Source: Gaiellasilicea sp963806955
GTDB taxonomy: Bacteria; Actinomycetota; Thermoleophilia; Gaiellales; Gaiellaceae
Length of the DNA stretch: 64,000 bases
Reading direction: 5' to 3'
NCBI GenBank assembly: GCA_963806955.1
Contig: CAWDZG010000002.1
Location: forward strand, 372,001 to 436,000
Shown: piece after piece, positions 50,671 to 59,476 of the stretch
Position numbering within the stretch: position 1 is the first letter of the stretch
How the letters are laid out: each line of letters starts with the position of its first letter
Translations under genes and position numbers: made by a program
The notes under the pieces: model-generated
What the model was told of the DNA's origin: nothing
Databases searched by the model: none
Seen by the model: only the letters and a program-made list of their open reading frames with translations

Positions 50671-51777
50671 TCACGGGAGCGGCAGGCGCCCCGAGCCGTC
50701 GACGCAGTCGGCCAGGTAGAGAGCCGTGCCGAGGTCGCCCGTCCACAGCGTGTAGCGGCCGCGGCCGTCCTGCGACCGGCTCCGCTCCGTCTGGGCCGCG
50801 GCGTGCATCGCGAACGCCCGCGCCCGCTCCAGCCAGCGCTCGTCGCCGGTGCGTCCGAGCACCGTCAGGAATGCGTAGCCGTTCCCCGCCGTGCCGTGGC
50901 AGAGGCCGCCGCCCTTCCGCAGCGGCCCTGCGCGCCACGTCAGCTCGGCTCCCGCGAGAGCGAGCTCCTCCTCGAGCAGGTCGCCGAGCGTGGCGACCAT
51001 CCCCGGCGCGCCGTGGCACCACTGCGTCCGGATCAGGCCGTCGCGGTGCGCGTCGAGGCGCGTCATGCCCGCGTACGGCAGCCAGTTGACGAGCCTGTCC
51101 TCGGCGACAACGAAGGGTCGGAGCGTCTCCGAGACGTCGGCAGGGTCGAGACCGAGCGCGAGCGCACAGCCGGCGAACCCGTGCGCCGGGCCAATGCACC
51201 GGCTGCTGGTGCCGGAGAGACGCTGCGTCCAGAGCCCGTCCTCTTCGCGTCGTGCCTGCAGCCACTCGACCCCCGCCGTCACGTCGAGGCCGAGCTCGCT
51301 GCCCGCGAGAATCGTGCCCGGACTCCCCCACATCAGCTCGCACCGATCGTCCTGCCCGTTCGCGTCGATCAGCTCGGACAGCGCGCGGAGGTTCGCCTGC
51401 GACGGCGCGGCCCGCTGGAGCGCGAGCCGGATCCCCGTCCGGCCCATCCAGAGGCTGCGCTCGGGATCGTCGTCCGGGTAGTCCGGGGGAGCCTCGAGTG
51501 ACCGCTCCAGGTAGGGGACGTAGTCGCGCCGAAGCTCGGCGAAGCCCCGCCGGGCGAGTCGGTGCAGCGCTTCGACCACGCCTGCGCCGCCCTCGTACAG
51601 CGTGCGGAACCGGGTCGTGGGATCCTCGTGCGGCAGAAGGTCGCGCGGATGCGCCGGCCAGCCGTCGTCGAATGCGCGCTCCGTGTCTGCGACGACCGCA
51701 GCGATCACCGCCCGCGCCCGGTCGGCGCTCCACGGCTCGTCCGTCAGCGCCTCGTGCGCGTCCGGAGAGAACAGCAC
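50671..51777 (-). CDS. LanC-like protein
   Basis: A 368-residue alpha/alpha-barrel protein of the lanthionine-synthetase-C-like family. Zinc ligands are in place: C254 in WCHGAPG, C293 and H294 in LCHGTAGNG, plus the AHGFAGCA His region and the GSPGTI motif. LanC enzymes cyclise dehydrated peptides; free-standing LanC-like proteins in bacteria and eukaryotes include glutathione-adduct enzymes (LanCL). No LanB/LanM dehydratase or precursor peptide is seen nearby, so a biosynthetic role cannot be claimed. GTG 51777 starts 14 nt after the clpX stop, in the same direction. Placement behind tig-clpP-clpX is unusual. Confidence 0.85.
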   Translation of the reverse strand: MLFSPDAHEALTDEPWSADRARAVIAAVVADTERAFDDGWPAHPRDLLPHEDPTTRFRTLYEGGAGVVEALHRLARRGFAELRRDYVPYLERSLEAPPDYPDDDPERSLWMGRTGIRLALQRAAPSQANLRALSELIDANGQDDRCELMWGSPGTILAGSELGLDVTAGVEWLQARREEDGLWTQRLSGTSSRCIGPAHGFAGCALALGLDPADVSETLRPFVVAEDRLVNWLPYAGMTRLDAHRDGLIRTQWCHGAPGMVATLGDLLEEELALAGAELTWRAGPLRKGGGLCHGTAGNGYAFLTVLGRTGDERWLERARAFAMHAAAQTERSRSQDGRGRYTLWTGDLGTALYLADCVDGSGRLPLP

Positions 51778-51791
51778 CCGGCGGGCCGAGG

Positions 51792-53063
51792 CTAGGCGGA
51801 CTCTTCGGCGAGCGCGGGCTCGTCGATGCCGTCGGCGCTCGTGACGAGCGTCGGCTTCAGGCCCTTCGAGATCGTCTCCTTCGTGATCACGCACTTGGAG
51901 ACGTCCTTGCGCGACGGCAGCTCGAACATCACGTCGAGCAGCGCGTTCTCGATGATCGAGCGCAGGCCGCGGGCGCCGGTCTCGCGGGCGAGCGCCTTGT
52001 CGGCGATCTCCCAGAGTGCGTCCTCGCGGAACTCGAGCTCGATCGAGTCGTAGCCGAAGAAGCGCTGGTACTGGCGCGTGAGCGCGTTCTTGGGCTCGGT
52101 CAGGATCTGGACGAGATCCTCCTTGCGCAGCTGGTGCACGGCCGAGATCACGGGCAGGCGGCCGATGAACTCCGGGATCAGGCCGAAGTTGAGCAGGTCT
52201 TCGGGCATCACGTCGGCGAGCAGCTCGGCGCTCTCCTCGGCGTGGCTCGAGCGAATGTTCGCACCGAAGCCGACCGAGTTCTTGCCGACACGGCGGCCGA
52301 TGATCTTGTCGAGGCCGGCGAACGCGCCGCCGCAGATGAAGAGGATGTTCGTCGTGTCGATCGAGAGGAACTCCTGGTGCGGATGCTTCCGTCCGCCCTG
52401 GGGCGGCACAGAGGCGACCGTGCCCTCGAGGATCTTCAGCAGCGCCTGCTGCACGCCCTCCCCCGACACGTCGCGCGTGATCGACGGGTTGTCGGCCTTG
52501 CGCGCGATCTTGTCGACCTCGTCGATGTAGATGATCCCGGTCTCGGCCTTCTTGATGTCGAAGTCGGCCGCCTGGATCAGCTTGAGCAGGATGTTCTCGA
52601 CGTCCTCGCCGACGTAGCCCGCCTCGGTCAGCGCGGTCGCGTCTGCGATCGCGAACGGCACGTTGAGGATCCGCGCCAGCGTCTGCGCGAGCAGGGTCTT
52701 CCCGCAGCCCGTCGGGCCGAGCAGGAGGATGTTCGACTTCTGCAGCTCGACGTCGCCGTCCTCCTGGCCCATCCGGACGCGCTTGTAGTGGTTGTAGACC
52801 GCGACTGCGAGCGTCCGCTTCGCCTCCTCCTGGCTGACGACGTAGTCGTTCAGCACGGAGTAGATGTCGAGCGGGCGCGGCAGGTTGTCGAGATCGAGCT
52901 GCGTCGGGGTGGTCAGCTCCTCGTCGATGATCTCGTTGCAGAGATCGATGCACTCGTCGCAGATGTAGACCCCGGGGCCCGCAATCAGCTTCTTGACCTG
53001 CCGCTGGCTCTTGCCACAGAAGCTGCAGAGAAGCTGCTCGTTGCCTTCGGATGCGCGGGCCAT
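51792..53063 (-). CDS. clpX: ATP-dependent Clp protease ATP-binding subunit ClpX
   Basis: A 423-residue AAA+ unfoldase feeding ClpP. The zinc-binding domain has C13, C16, C35 and C38 (LLCSFCGKSQ, YICDECIDLC). Walker A is GPTGCGKT, Walker B is IIYIDEVDKIARK, and the pore loop GYVGEDVE and the ClpP-contact loop (IGF-like) region are conserved; sensor 2 is in RETGARGLRS. Full length. It follows clpP by 47 nt in the order tig-clpP-clpX. Confidence 0.97.
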   Translation of the reverse strand: MARASEGNEQLLCSFCGKSQRQVKKLIAGPGVYICDECIDLCNEIIDEELTTPTQLDLDNLPRPLDIYSVLNDYVVSQEEAKRTLAVAVYNHYKRVRMGQEDGDVELQKSNILLLGPTGCGKTLLAQTLARILNVPFAIADATALTEAGYVGEDVENILLKLIQAADFDIKKAETGIIYIDEVDKIARKADNPSITRDVSGEGVQQALLKILEGTVASVPPQGGRKHPHQEFLSIDTTNILFICGGAFAGLDKIIGRRVGKNSVGFGANIRSSHAEESAELLADVMPEDLLNFGLIPEFIGRLPVISAVHQLRKEDLVQILTEPKNALTRQYQRFFGYDSIELEFREDALWEIADKALARETGARGLRSIIENALLDVMFELPSRKDVSKCVITKETISKGLKPTLVTSADGIDEPALAEESA

Positions 53064-53110
53064 ATCTCCTTGTACCTCGGTTTCGTCGAAACGGCTAGTT
53101 CAGGTTTCGG

Positions 53111-53704
53111 CTAGGTCGGGTTGCGATGTTCGATCACTCTGTCAATGATTCCGTACTCGTTCGCTTCTTGCGCGGTGAGGAAGTAGTCGCGCTCCATGTC
53201 CTTCGAGACCTTCTCGATCTCCTGGCCGGAGTGCTGGCTGATGATCTCCTCGAGGCGCCGCTTCAGCGCGATCGTCTCACGGGCGGCGATCTCGATGTCG
53301 GTCGCCTGACCCGAGAAGCCGCCCGACACCTGATGGATCAGGATCTTGGCATTCGGCAGCGCGAACCGCTTCCCTGCCGCGCCCCCGGCGAGGAGCAGCG
53401 CGCCCATGCTCATCGCGATCCCGACACAGGTCGTCTGCACGTCCGGCCGGATGAACTGCATCGTGTCGTAGATCGCGAGGCCGGCGTAGACCGAGCCACC
53501 CGGTGAGTTGATGTAGATCTGGACGTCCTTGTCGGGATCCTCTGACTCGAGGTGCAGGAGCTGAGCCACGATCAGGTTCGCGATCTGGTCGTCGACCGGC
53601 GTGCCGAGGAAGATGATCCGCTCGTTCAGCAAGCGGGAGTAGATGTCGAACGAGCGCTCGCCGCGCGAGGTCTGCTCGATCACCATCGGGATCAACGGGC
53701 TCAT
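53111..53704 (-). CDS. clpP: ATP-dependent Clp protease proteolytic subunit ClpP
   Basis: A 197-residue serine peptidase that forms the ClpP tetradecamer. Catalytic triad S99 (GIAMSMGALL), H124 (ILIHQVSGGF) and D173 (MERDYFLTAQEANEYG). The N-terminal axial loop region and YINSPGGSVYAGLAIYDTMQ are conserved. A single clpP copy is seen here, whereas many actinobacteria have a clpP1P2 pair; a second could be elsewhere. It sits 24 nt downstream of tig. Confidence 0.97.
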   Translation of the reverse strand: MSPLIPMVIEQTSRGERSFDIYSRLLNERIIFLGTPVDDQIANLIVAQLLHLESEDPDKDVQIYINSPGGSVYAGLAIYDTMQFIRPDVQTTCVGIAMSMGALLLAGGAAGKRFALPNAKILIHQVSGGFSGQATDIEIAARETIALKRRLEEIISQHSGQEIEKVSKDMERDYFLTAQEANEYGIIDRVIEHRNPT

Positions 53705-53728
53705 GCAATCTCCTTGTTTCCAGCCAAC

Positions 53729-55069
53729 TCAGTTACCGGGTGTCCACAGTGTTGTCTCTGCTTCGGGCTTTTCCTTGTCGGGGGTCCAGATCGCCTCACG
53801 TGCCTCGGCCTGCTCGACCGGAATCGGCTTCACCTCTGCCGCGACGCGGTCGAGCGCTGCCCGCAGGCGCAGGTCCTCGCGCAGATCCTCGTGGCGGCCG
53901 TCGTGCCAGAGCTGCTCGATCACCTCGTCGGCGTCCTCGCCCCCGGCTTCCGCCTGCTCGCGGATCAGCGTCTTCACCTCGTCGTCCGAGACCTCGATCC
54001 CGAGCTTGTCGGCGACCGCCTCGAGCGCGAGCTCGCGGGCGACCGAGAGGGCCGCCTCCATCTGCATCGACTGGGTCAGCTCCTCGGCCGTGCGCCCGGT
54101 CAGCTGCAGGTACGTCTCGGGGGCAATCCCGCGGCGCTCGAGCGAGCGGATGAAGCCGGAGAGGAGCTCGCGGGTGCGCGACTCGACGAGCGGCCCGGCG
54201 GGCGCGACCTTGGAGGCGGCCACGAGCGCGTCGACGGCGTTGGCGCGGAACGCGTTCTCGATCTCGGCGTCGAGCGCCTCGCGCAGCCGCTCCTCGATGC
54301 TGGCACGCAGCTCGACGAGGGTGTCGAACTCGCTGGCGGAGCGCGCGAGCTCGTCGTCGAGCTCGGGCAGCACCTTGGCGCTGATCTCCTTGACGGTGAC
54401 CTCGACGGAGGCGCTCGACTCGTCGGCGAGCTCGTAGCTGACCGTCTTCGTCTCGCCCGCGTTCGCGCCGAGCAGCTCGGCCTCGACCTCGTCGACGAGG
54501 CGGCCGGCCCCCAGCTCGACGACGGTGTCCCGCTGCGCCTCGCCGTCGGGCGAGACGATGTCGATCACGACCGTGTCGCCCTCCTGCGCCGGGCGTTCGC
54601 CCGCGGGCACGAGCTCCGCGACGGACTCGCGCAGCGACTCGAGCTCCTGCAGGACGAGCTCCTCGGGCACCTCGGCGTCGGGCTTGCCGACCTCGAGCTC
54701 CGTCCAGTCGACCACGTCGACCTTCGGCTGCACCGGCACCGTCGCGGTGAACTGCCAGTCGGCGTCGTCGGCGGTCGGCAGCTCGTAGTCGAACTGCGGC
54801 TGCGCGACGGGGCGGATGCGGGCGCGAGCGGCCGCGTTCCAGAACCAGCCTGAGATGTGGCTGTCGACGGCCTCGGCGAAGATCCGCTCCTTGCCGAGCC
54901 GCTGGTGCAGGACCTTCACCGGCACCTTGCCGGGACGGAAGCCCGGAATCTTGACCGACGCTGCCAGGTCCGAGGTCGCATGCTCCACGGCGTGATGGAC
55001 GTCGTGTGCCGACACGTCCACCTTGAGGCGGACGGTGTCGCTGCCGAGCTCCTCGACCTGCGTCGTCAT
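53729..55069 (-). CDS. tig: trigger factor (ribosome-associated chaperone/PPIase)
   Basis: A 446-residue chaperone. The ribosome-binding N-terminal domain carries KIPGFRPGKVPVKVLHQRLG (GFRxGKxP signature). The FKBP-type PPIase domain (about 155-240) has AQEGDTVVIDIVSPDGEAQ, and the C-terminal helical arms follow to the Pro/Glu-rich end. It meets nascent chains at the exit tunnel. ATG 55069 gives the standard N-terminus. It heads the tig-clpP-clpX run and is preceded by the arsC-type gene, 8 nt away. Confidence 0.95.
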   Translation of the reverse strand: MTTQVEELGSDTVRLKVDVSAHDVHHAVEHATSDLAASVKIPGFRPGKVPVKVLHQRLGKERIFAEAVDSHISGWFWNAAARARIRPVAQPQFDYELPTADDADWQFTATVPVQPKVDVVDWTELEVGKPDAEVPEELVLQELESLRESVAELVPAGERPAQEGDTVVIDIVSPDGEAQRDTVVELGAGRLVDEVEAELLGANAGETKTVSYELADESSASVEVTVKEISAKVLPELDDELARSASEFDTLVELRASIEERLREALDAEIENAFRANAVDALVAASKVAPAGPLVESRTRELLSGFIRSLERRGIAPETYLQLTGRTAEELTQSMQMEAALSVARELALEAVADKLGIEVSDDEVKTLIREQAEAGGEDADEVIEQLWHDGRHEDLREDLRLRAALDRVAAEVKPIPVEQAEAREAIWTPDKEKPEAETTLWTPGN

Positions 55070-55077
55070 CTGGCCAT

Positions 55078-55482
55078 TCAAGCAGAGGCCTCGCGGGACG
55101 GGTCGAGCTGCCGGGCGAGCTCCGCGACCCGCTGCTCGATCTCGTCCCGGAGCTCGCGCACTCGTTCGAGCGGCTTCCCGGCGGGATCCTCGAGTGCCCA
55201 GTCGACGTAGCGTGTACCCGGGAGCACCGGGCAGACGTCGCCGCACCCCATCGTCACGACCACGTCCGCCCAGGCCGCGTCCTCGTCCGGGCGGAGCTGC
55301 CGGGGCACGCGGCCGCCGAGGTCGTAGCCGCGCTCGGCCATCACCTCGACCACCTCCGGGTGCAGCCCCTGCTCGGCCCGGCTGCCCGCCGAACGCACCT
55401 CGTGGCCGCCCCGACGCTCGAGGAACGCGTGCGCCATCTGGGAGCGCCCGGCGTTGCCGATGCAGAGGAAGAGGACGTTCAC
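55078..55482 (-). CDS. arsC: arsenate reductase / low-molecular-weight phosphatase family (ArsC)
   Basis: A 134-residue protein of the LMW-PTP fold. The P-loop C7-IGNAGRS (CX5R) is at the N-terminus and the TMGCGDVCPV segment carries further Cys residues. DWALEDPAGKPLERVRELRD is close to thioredoxin/mycothiol-linked ArsC enzymes and actinobacterial Ptp-like phosphatases. Arsenate reduction is likely but a protein tyrosine phosphatase role cannot be excluded. The ATG overlaps the upstream gene's stop (ATGA). Neither an arsR nor an arsenite exporter gene is nearby. Confidence 0.88.
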   Translation of the reverse strand: MNVLFLCIGNAGRSQMAHAFLERRGGHEVRSAGSRAEQGLHPEVVEVMAERGYDLGGRVPRQLRPDEDAAWADVVVTMGCGDVCPVLPGTRYVDWALEDPAGKPLERVRELRDEIEQRVAELARQLDPSREASA

Positions 55483-55961
55483 GGAGCCGACAGATGCTCG
55501 AGCGCGAGCTTCAGCGCCGGCGGCGAGACCCCGTCACGGAGCGCGGTGCCGTCCTCGAAGAGCGTCACCGCCAGCCGCGCGCGTCCGGTCTCGAGCTGTC
55601 TTTCGGCGAACCCGACGACTCCACCCAGGGACGGCTGCGGCTCACCCGTACGCGTCCAACCGGCCTCCTCGGCTGCGGCGAGCGCTGCGCCGAGCGCCTC
55701 CGCCGCCGCCCCGGCCCGCAGCTCGAAGAGCCGGTCGTACCCGGCGAGGACCGGTTTGCCGAGAGTGGACTCCCCTTCGCCCTGTGCGTCCTCGTCGACG
55801 AGGCGGCCCCCTGCGGGAACGTACCCGGCCATCGGATCGGCCCGCAGAGCGCTCAGCTGAGCGCTCTCGCCGTCCCCCCGGAGGAGAACGGCGGTCGCGG
55901 CGGCCGCTACTGCGACCGCCGCGACCAGGATCAGGATCGTCTTGTTGCTCACCTGCGCCAC
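55479..55961 (-). CDS. membrane-anchored hypothetical protein (160 aa)
   Basis: An N-terminal helix (TILILVAAVAVAAAATAVLL) anchors an Ala/Gly-rich extracytoplasmic domain of about 125 residues. That domain (GYDRLFELRAGAAAEALGAA, ARLAVTLFEDGTALRDGVSP) may be a small alpha/beta fold. There is no lipobox Cys. It lies directly after the giant SGNH gene (5-nt gap) and is coupled to arsC. No family is recognised. Confidence 0.78.
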   Translation of the reverse strand: MAQVSNKTILILVAAVAVAAAATAVLLRGDGESAQLSALRADPMAGYVPAGGRLVDEDAQGEGESTLGKPVLAGYDRLFELRAGAAAEALGAALAAAEEAGWTRTGEPQPSLGGVVGFAERQLETGRARLAVTLFEDGTALRDGVSPPALKLALEHLSAP

Positions 55962-55966
55962 TGTGC

Positions 55967-58462
55967 CTACCCCAGCGGCGTCACGTTGAGCCGGTACTCG
56001 TGCTTGGCGTCGAACACGCCCGGCTTCGGCAGCACCGCCACGAGGTAGCGGCCGGCCGCGAGCGTGAGATTCACCTTCTCGCTCTTCTTGCCGGACTCGG
56101 CGGAGCTGCCGAGCACGGTGCCCGCCCGGTCCGTCACGGCGAGGTCGTAGTCCGCAGGGAGGCCGATCAACTGCACCTGCAACCGGCCGCCGCGGTGCTC
56201 GACCCCGATGTAGTCCGCCGTGTCCTCGGCGGACTCGATCGTGCCCGACACGTTGAAGTGCGGCGTGCGAAATACCGTGACTGCGGCTGGGGTCGAGTCG
56301 CCGTCGGGGTCGACCACGTAGCCGTTGTCGACGATCCCGGGCTTGCCCTCACCTTGGTGCGGCAGGCCGGACGTCTCGTCGCACACGTCGCCCACCCCGT
56401 CGCCGTCCCAGTCCTCCTGGCCGGGGTTCGCGGCCGCCGGGCAGTTGTCGCTCTCCGCCGCGATCTCGTCGCCGTCGACGGAGGCGTGACCGACGACGGT
56501 GGCGAGACCGACCCGGCCGTCGGCGTCGGTGACGCGGAGGGTGACGAGGCCGTCGTAGGGAGCCGACCAGGCATGCGTGACCGTCGGTGACGAGTCGGAG
56601 TACTCGTAGGCGCCGTCGCCGTTTGTGTCCCACTCGTACGTGACGATCGGAGCGGAGATCCCGTACGAGCCGCGGCCGTCGAGCAGGTGCGACGCCCCGG
56701 TGACGCCCACGTACGGGCCGGCGGCCCACGCGTACGGGCGCTTGAGCGATTCGTCGATCGCGGCCGAGATCTGCGCCGCTGCCTGCGACGGGGTCGTGCG
56801 GTAGATGCCGCCATTGGTGCGGGCGGCGATCTCGTGGGCTTCTGCCGTCGTCGCCGACCCAACGTCGACGTAATGCACCTCGACCGGGTCGATCGCAAGC
56901 GAGCGCGCGATGATGTCTGCCGCGGTCAGGTTGGTGAACGGCTCGGGCGAGAGCGGCGGCGCGTCCGCGAGGACGATCACCATCTTCTTCGCCCCGGGCC
57001 GCCAGGTCAGGTCGAACGCGGCGGAGATCCCGGAGTACATCGTCTCCGGGAAGTCGCCACCCCAGCCGAGGCCGAGCGCCTGGATCGCGCCGCCGATCGT
57101 CGCCGGATCGGAGGTGAAGTCCTGGTCGAGCTTCGCCGGGTAGTCGTAGGACGCGGCCCGCTCGGGGAAGTCGCGGTAGTCGACGAGCGCGAACCGCGCC
57201 GAGGTCGTCTGGGCGGCGACCGAGTTGACGAGCTGAACGGCAGCGCTCTTGACCGAGCCGATCGCGCTCCCCATCGAACCGGTCGTGTCGATCACGAAGG
57301 CGATGTCGACGGTCGCGTTGCCGGTCGGGGTGCTCGTGCCCGCGCCGAAGTCGCCGTGGGCGGCGAGCAGCCGGGCGATCTCGGTGTGGCCGGTCGAGTT
57401 GTAGTGGTACCACTCCATCCGGGTGAAGCCATCGAACTCGTTCACCCAGCGTTGCTCGTTCTCGCAGCACACGCGCCCGTCCGGCTCGTGGCCGCCGTCG
57501 CTGCCGAAGTGCGCCTTGACCTCCTCGAGGAACGTCACCTGGGCCCCGAGCTCGGCGTTGACGGCCGCGACGGCCTCGCGCTCCGCCTGGTCGCCGAGAT
57601 CGCCGAGGTGCCGGATCTCGAAGCCGACGGGGTAGGAGTCGGTGAAGGGCCAGGGAGCGAGGTCGCGGAGCGTGTAGTCCTCGTTCTTCTCCAGATAGGG
57701 ATACGCCTTGAGCACGATCTTCGCGTCGGCACGCATCTTGCTCTTGAGCCCCCGCAGGAAGGTCGCGATCCTCGGCCCCACCGCGACGATCTCCTCCTGA
57801 GCCGCCTCGATCTTCTCGCGGCACGTGTCGACGTCGCGCAAGGCGAGGGCGAAGCAGTTCTCGATGATCTTGGAGAACTCGACGTCGTTGCCGCCGATCG
57901 AGAACATGACGAGGTCGGTGTCGTAGCCGACAGCCTCCCACTGCGGCTCCATGTAACGGGTGCACCGGAATGTGATCGCCGTCGTCCCGCCGAGCGCGGG
58001 CATCGCGTTGACCGCCTCGACGTCGTAGCTCTCGTCGTCTCGGTACCGCGTCGCACACGCCCCGCCGTTGTCGAGCGCCTGCCGGGCAGCCGGGTCGTCC
58101 TTCGAGACGGTGCCGGCCAGGTAGACCGTCACCTGCTTGTCGTCCATCCTGCGCCTCGCCGTGAGGTCGTCGAGCACGCCGCCCGAGCAGGCGCGGTTCA
58201 CGAACGTCACGGAACGCGACGCGCGGAGCGTGTCGAGGTACTTCTCGGCCCAGTTGCGAGAGCTGCGGTAACAGTCGCTCGGGCCGTAGTAGTTGTCCGC
58301 GCCGTTCCCGGCGGAGTAAGAGTCACCGAGCAGGACGACGCGAAACGGCGTCGGCCCGGTCGGGTCGGGCGGCGGTATCGCCCCCGTGGAGCTGGACGGC
58401 ACCGCGACAGCGGCAACGCTCGCGCAGGCAAGCGCGAGCAGCAGTACGAGACGACCCCTCAT
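55967..58462 (-). CDS. secreted multidomain protein: SGNH hydrolase, VWA, PKD, TSP3 and PPC-like domains
   Basis: An 831-residue exported protein. Signal peptide LVLLLALACASVAAVAV. Residues about 38-375: SGNH esterase/lipase with nucleophile GDSYSAGNG, block III GGNDVEFSK and the C-terminal His in WYHYNSTGHTE. About 385-590: von Willebrand A domain with MIDAS start DTTGSMGSAIGSV. About 600-690: PKD/polycystin-like beta-sandwich (YEWDTNGDGAYEYSDSSPTV). Then a calcium-binding thrombospondin type 3 repeat (DNCPAAANPGQEDWDGDGVG) and a C-terminal PPC-like beta domain (YLVAVLPKPGVF). The combination suggests a surface-bound, adhesive carbohydrate- or lipid-ester hydrolase. ATG 58462 follows AGGGGG. 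It precedes the 160-aa gene by 5 nt. Confidence 0.87.
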   Translation of the reverse strand: MRGRLVLLLALACASVAAVAVPSSSTGAIPPPDPTGPTPFRVVLLGDSYSAGNGADNYYGPSDCYRSSRNWAEKYLDTLRASRSVTFVNRACSGGVLDDLTARRRMDDKQVTVYLAGTVSKDDPAARQALDNGGACATRYRDDESYDVEAVNAMPALGGTTAITFRCTRYMEPQWEAVGYDTDLVMFSIGGNDVEFSKIIENCFALALRDVDTCREKIEAAQEEIVAVGPRIATFLRGLKSKMRADAKIVLKAYPYLEKNEDYTLRDLAPWPFTDSYPVGFEIRHLGDLGDQAEREAVAAVNAELGAQVTFLEEVKAHFGSDGGHEPDGRVCCENEQRWVNEFDGFTRMEWYHYNSTGHTEIARLLAAHGDFGAGTSTPTGNATVDIAFVIDTTGSMGSAIGSVKSAAVQLVNSVAAQTTSARFALVDYRDFPERAASYDYPAKLDQDFTSDPATIGGAIQALGLGWGGDFPETMYSGISAAFDLTWRPGAKKMVIVLADAPPLSPEPFTNLTAADIIARSLAIDPVEVHYVDVGSATTAEAHEIAARTNGGIYRTTPSQAAAQISAAIDESLKRPYAWAAGPYVGVTGASHLLDGRGSYGISAPIVTYEWDTNGDGAYEYSDSSPTVTHAWSAPYDGLVTLRVTDADGRVGLATVVGHASVDGDEIAAESDNCPAAANPGQEDWDGDGVGDVCDETSGLPHQGEGKPGIVDNGYVVDPDGDSTPAAVTVFRTPHFNVSGTIESAEDTADYIGVEHRGGRLQVQLIGLPADYDLAVTDRAGTVLGSSAESGKKSEKVNLTLAAGRYLVAVLPKPGVFDAKHEYRLNVTPLG

Positions 58463-58536
58463 GTGTGTTTCCCCCTGGTGAAGTAGGGCCCGTCCCGACG
58501 ACCGGCCGCGGTCATGTTCTATGCGACAGGTCGGCT

Positions 58537-58572
58537 GCTGACAAGTCGGGAGCTCTCATTCGTCTTGTCAGC
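58537..58572. terminator. inverted repeat at the 3' end of the Pro-rich gene
   Basis: GCTGACAAG (58537-58545) and CTTGTCAGC (58564-58572) are 9-bp complementary arms with an 18-nt loop. It spans the stop codon region of the minus-strand Pro-rich gene and lies 75 nt upstream of the SGNH gene start. A terminator or attenuator role is possible; there is no T-run, so this is tentative. Confidence 0.35.
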
Positions 58573-59413
58573 GGTCCCGCTTCTTCTCCTTTTCCCGCTT
58601 CTCTGGATCCGGCTGCTCGTGGCCCTTCGTCTCGCGTTCCTTCGTTTCGCAATCCTTCGTCTCGTGTTCCTTTGACTCGTGGTCCTGCTTCTCTGACTCC
58701 TGCTTCCGTTGGCCGGGCGGGCCTGTGTGGTCGTGGTTCTTATCGCCCTTGCCCCAGCCGGGCCGCTGCTCGCGGTTGGCGGAGCCGACCGTCGGCGGCG
58801 CCGACGTCTGCACGAGCGTCGGTGCGGGCGCACGGGCGGGTTGGGCCGGTGCCGGGGCGGGCGCAGGGCTCGGCGACACCGGCGTCGTGGGCGCCGGAGT
58901 CGGAGCAGGGACGGGTTTGGGCGTCGGGTTCGCGGCCGGCGCAGGAGCCGCGGGAGCCGCGGGAACCGCGGGAGCCGGGACAGGCGTTGGGACTGGCTGC
59001 GGCGTCGGCTGGGGGCTGGGGACGGGCGCCGGCTTCGGTTTCGGTGTGGGCCTCGGCGTCGGCGTGGGCCGGGGTGTCGGACGAGCGGGCGCCACGGGGC
59101 GACTGATGGGCTGCGCCGCGGGCGGGGCCTGCGCGACGGAGACGGCCGGCGCGGCCGGCGCCGGACGCCGCGATCGGCGTGGGACCGCGCCCGCGCTCCG
59201 TGGCGCCGCCGCCGCGGGCTGGACGGCCGTCGCGGGGAGAGGCTCGGCGATCCGGATCAGTGGCCGGTCGGGAGCGAGGACTGCGGGCGGAAGCAGTCGT
59301 TGCACTCCCGGGTCGTCGAGCGCCCCGTGCCAGAAGTACGCCGAAGCTACCCCTGTCGCAAGGAGGAGCGAGAAACGAAAGCCGGCGGCACCACGCACGA
59401 TCGCGAGTATCAC
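58568..59413 (-). CDS. secreted Pro-rich protein with Lys/Glu/His-rich tail (281 aa)
   Basis: GTG 59413 follows GGAGGACCG. The signal-like segment (AAGFRFSLLLATGVASAYFW) is followed by about 170 residues of Pro/Ala/Thr repeats (PTPRPTPTPRPTPKPKPAPV) and a charged, repetitive tail (KQDHESKEHETKDCETKERE). Such Pro-rich stretches span walls or form extended spacers. Layout and tail type match the product at 13332, although the tails differ in sequence. It is divergent from the HD-GYP gene (63 nt), as the other is from the GGDEF gene. A long apparent extension of this frame upstream through the HD-GYP gene and tRNA-His is an artefact. Confidence 0.8.
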   Translation of the reverse strand: MILAIVRGAAGFRFSLLLATGVASAYFWHGALDDPGVQRLLPPAVLAPDRPLIRIAEPLPATAVQPAAAAPRSAGAVPRRSRRPAPAAPAVSVAQAPPAAQPISRPVAPARPTPRPTPTPRPTPKPKPAPVPSPQPTPQPVPTPVPAPAVPAAPAAPAPAANPTPKPVPAPTPAPTTPVSPSPAPAPAPAQPARAPAPTLVQTSAPPTVGSANREQRPGWGKGDKNHDHTGPPGQRKQESEKQDHESKEHETKDCETKERETKGHEQPDPEKREKEKKRDR

Positions 59414-59476
59414 CGGTCCTCCGGACGTGCGCCGCGCGCAGGGATCGCGGGCGCTCCCCCGAAAGGGTGACAGCCC

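Noticed and set aside
50671..52953. A 760-codon minus-strand frame that seems to fuse part of clpX's region with the LanC-like protein
   Set aside because: The upstream part is a shifted reading of clpX; ClpX itself is intact in another frame and the LanC start follows its stop.
50671..53704. Lanthipeptide biosynthetic cluster around the LanC-like gene
   Set aside because: No LanB, LanM, LanT or precursor-like ORF nearby; neighbours are clpX, clpP and tig.
55078..55482. Arsenic resistance operon
   Set aside because: Only the ArsC-type gene is present; no arsR, arsB or acr3 in the neighbourhood.
59414..59476. Cyclic-di-GMP riboswitch before the HD-GYP gene
   Set aside because: The 63-nt gap is too short for a GEMM aptamer plus expression platform and I could not find its conserved core.
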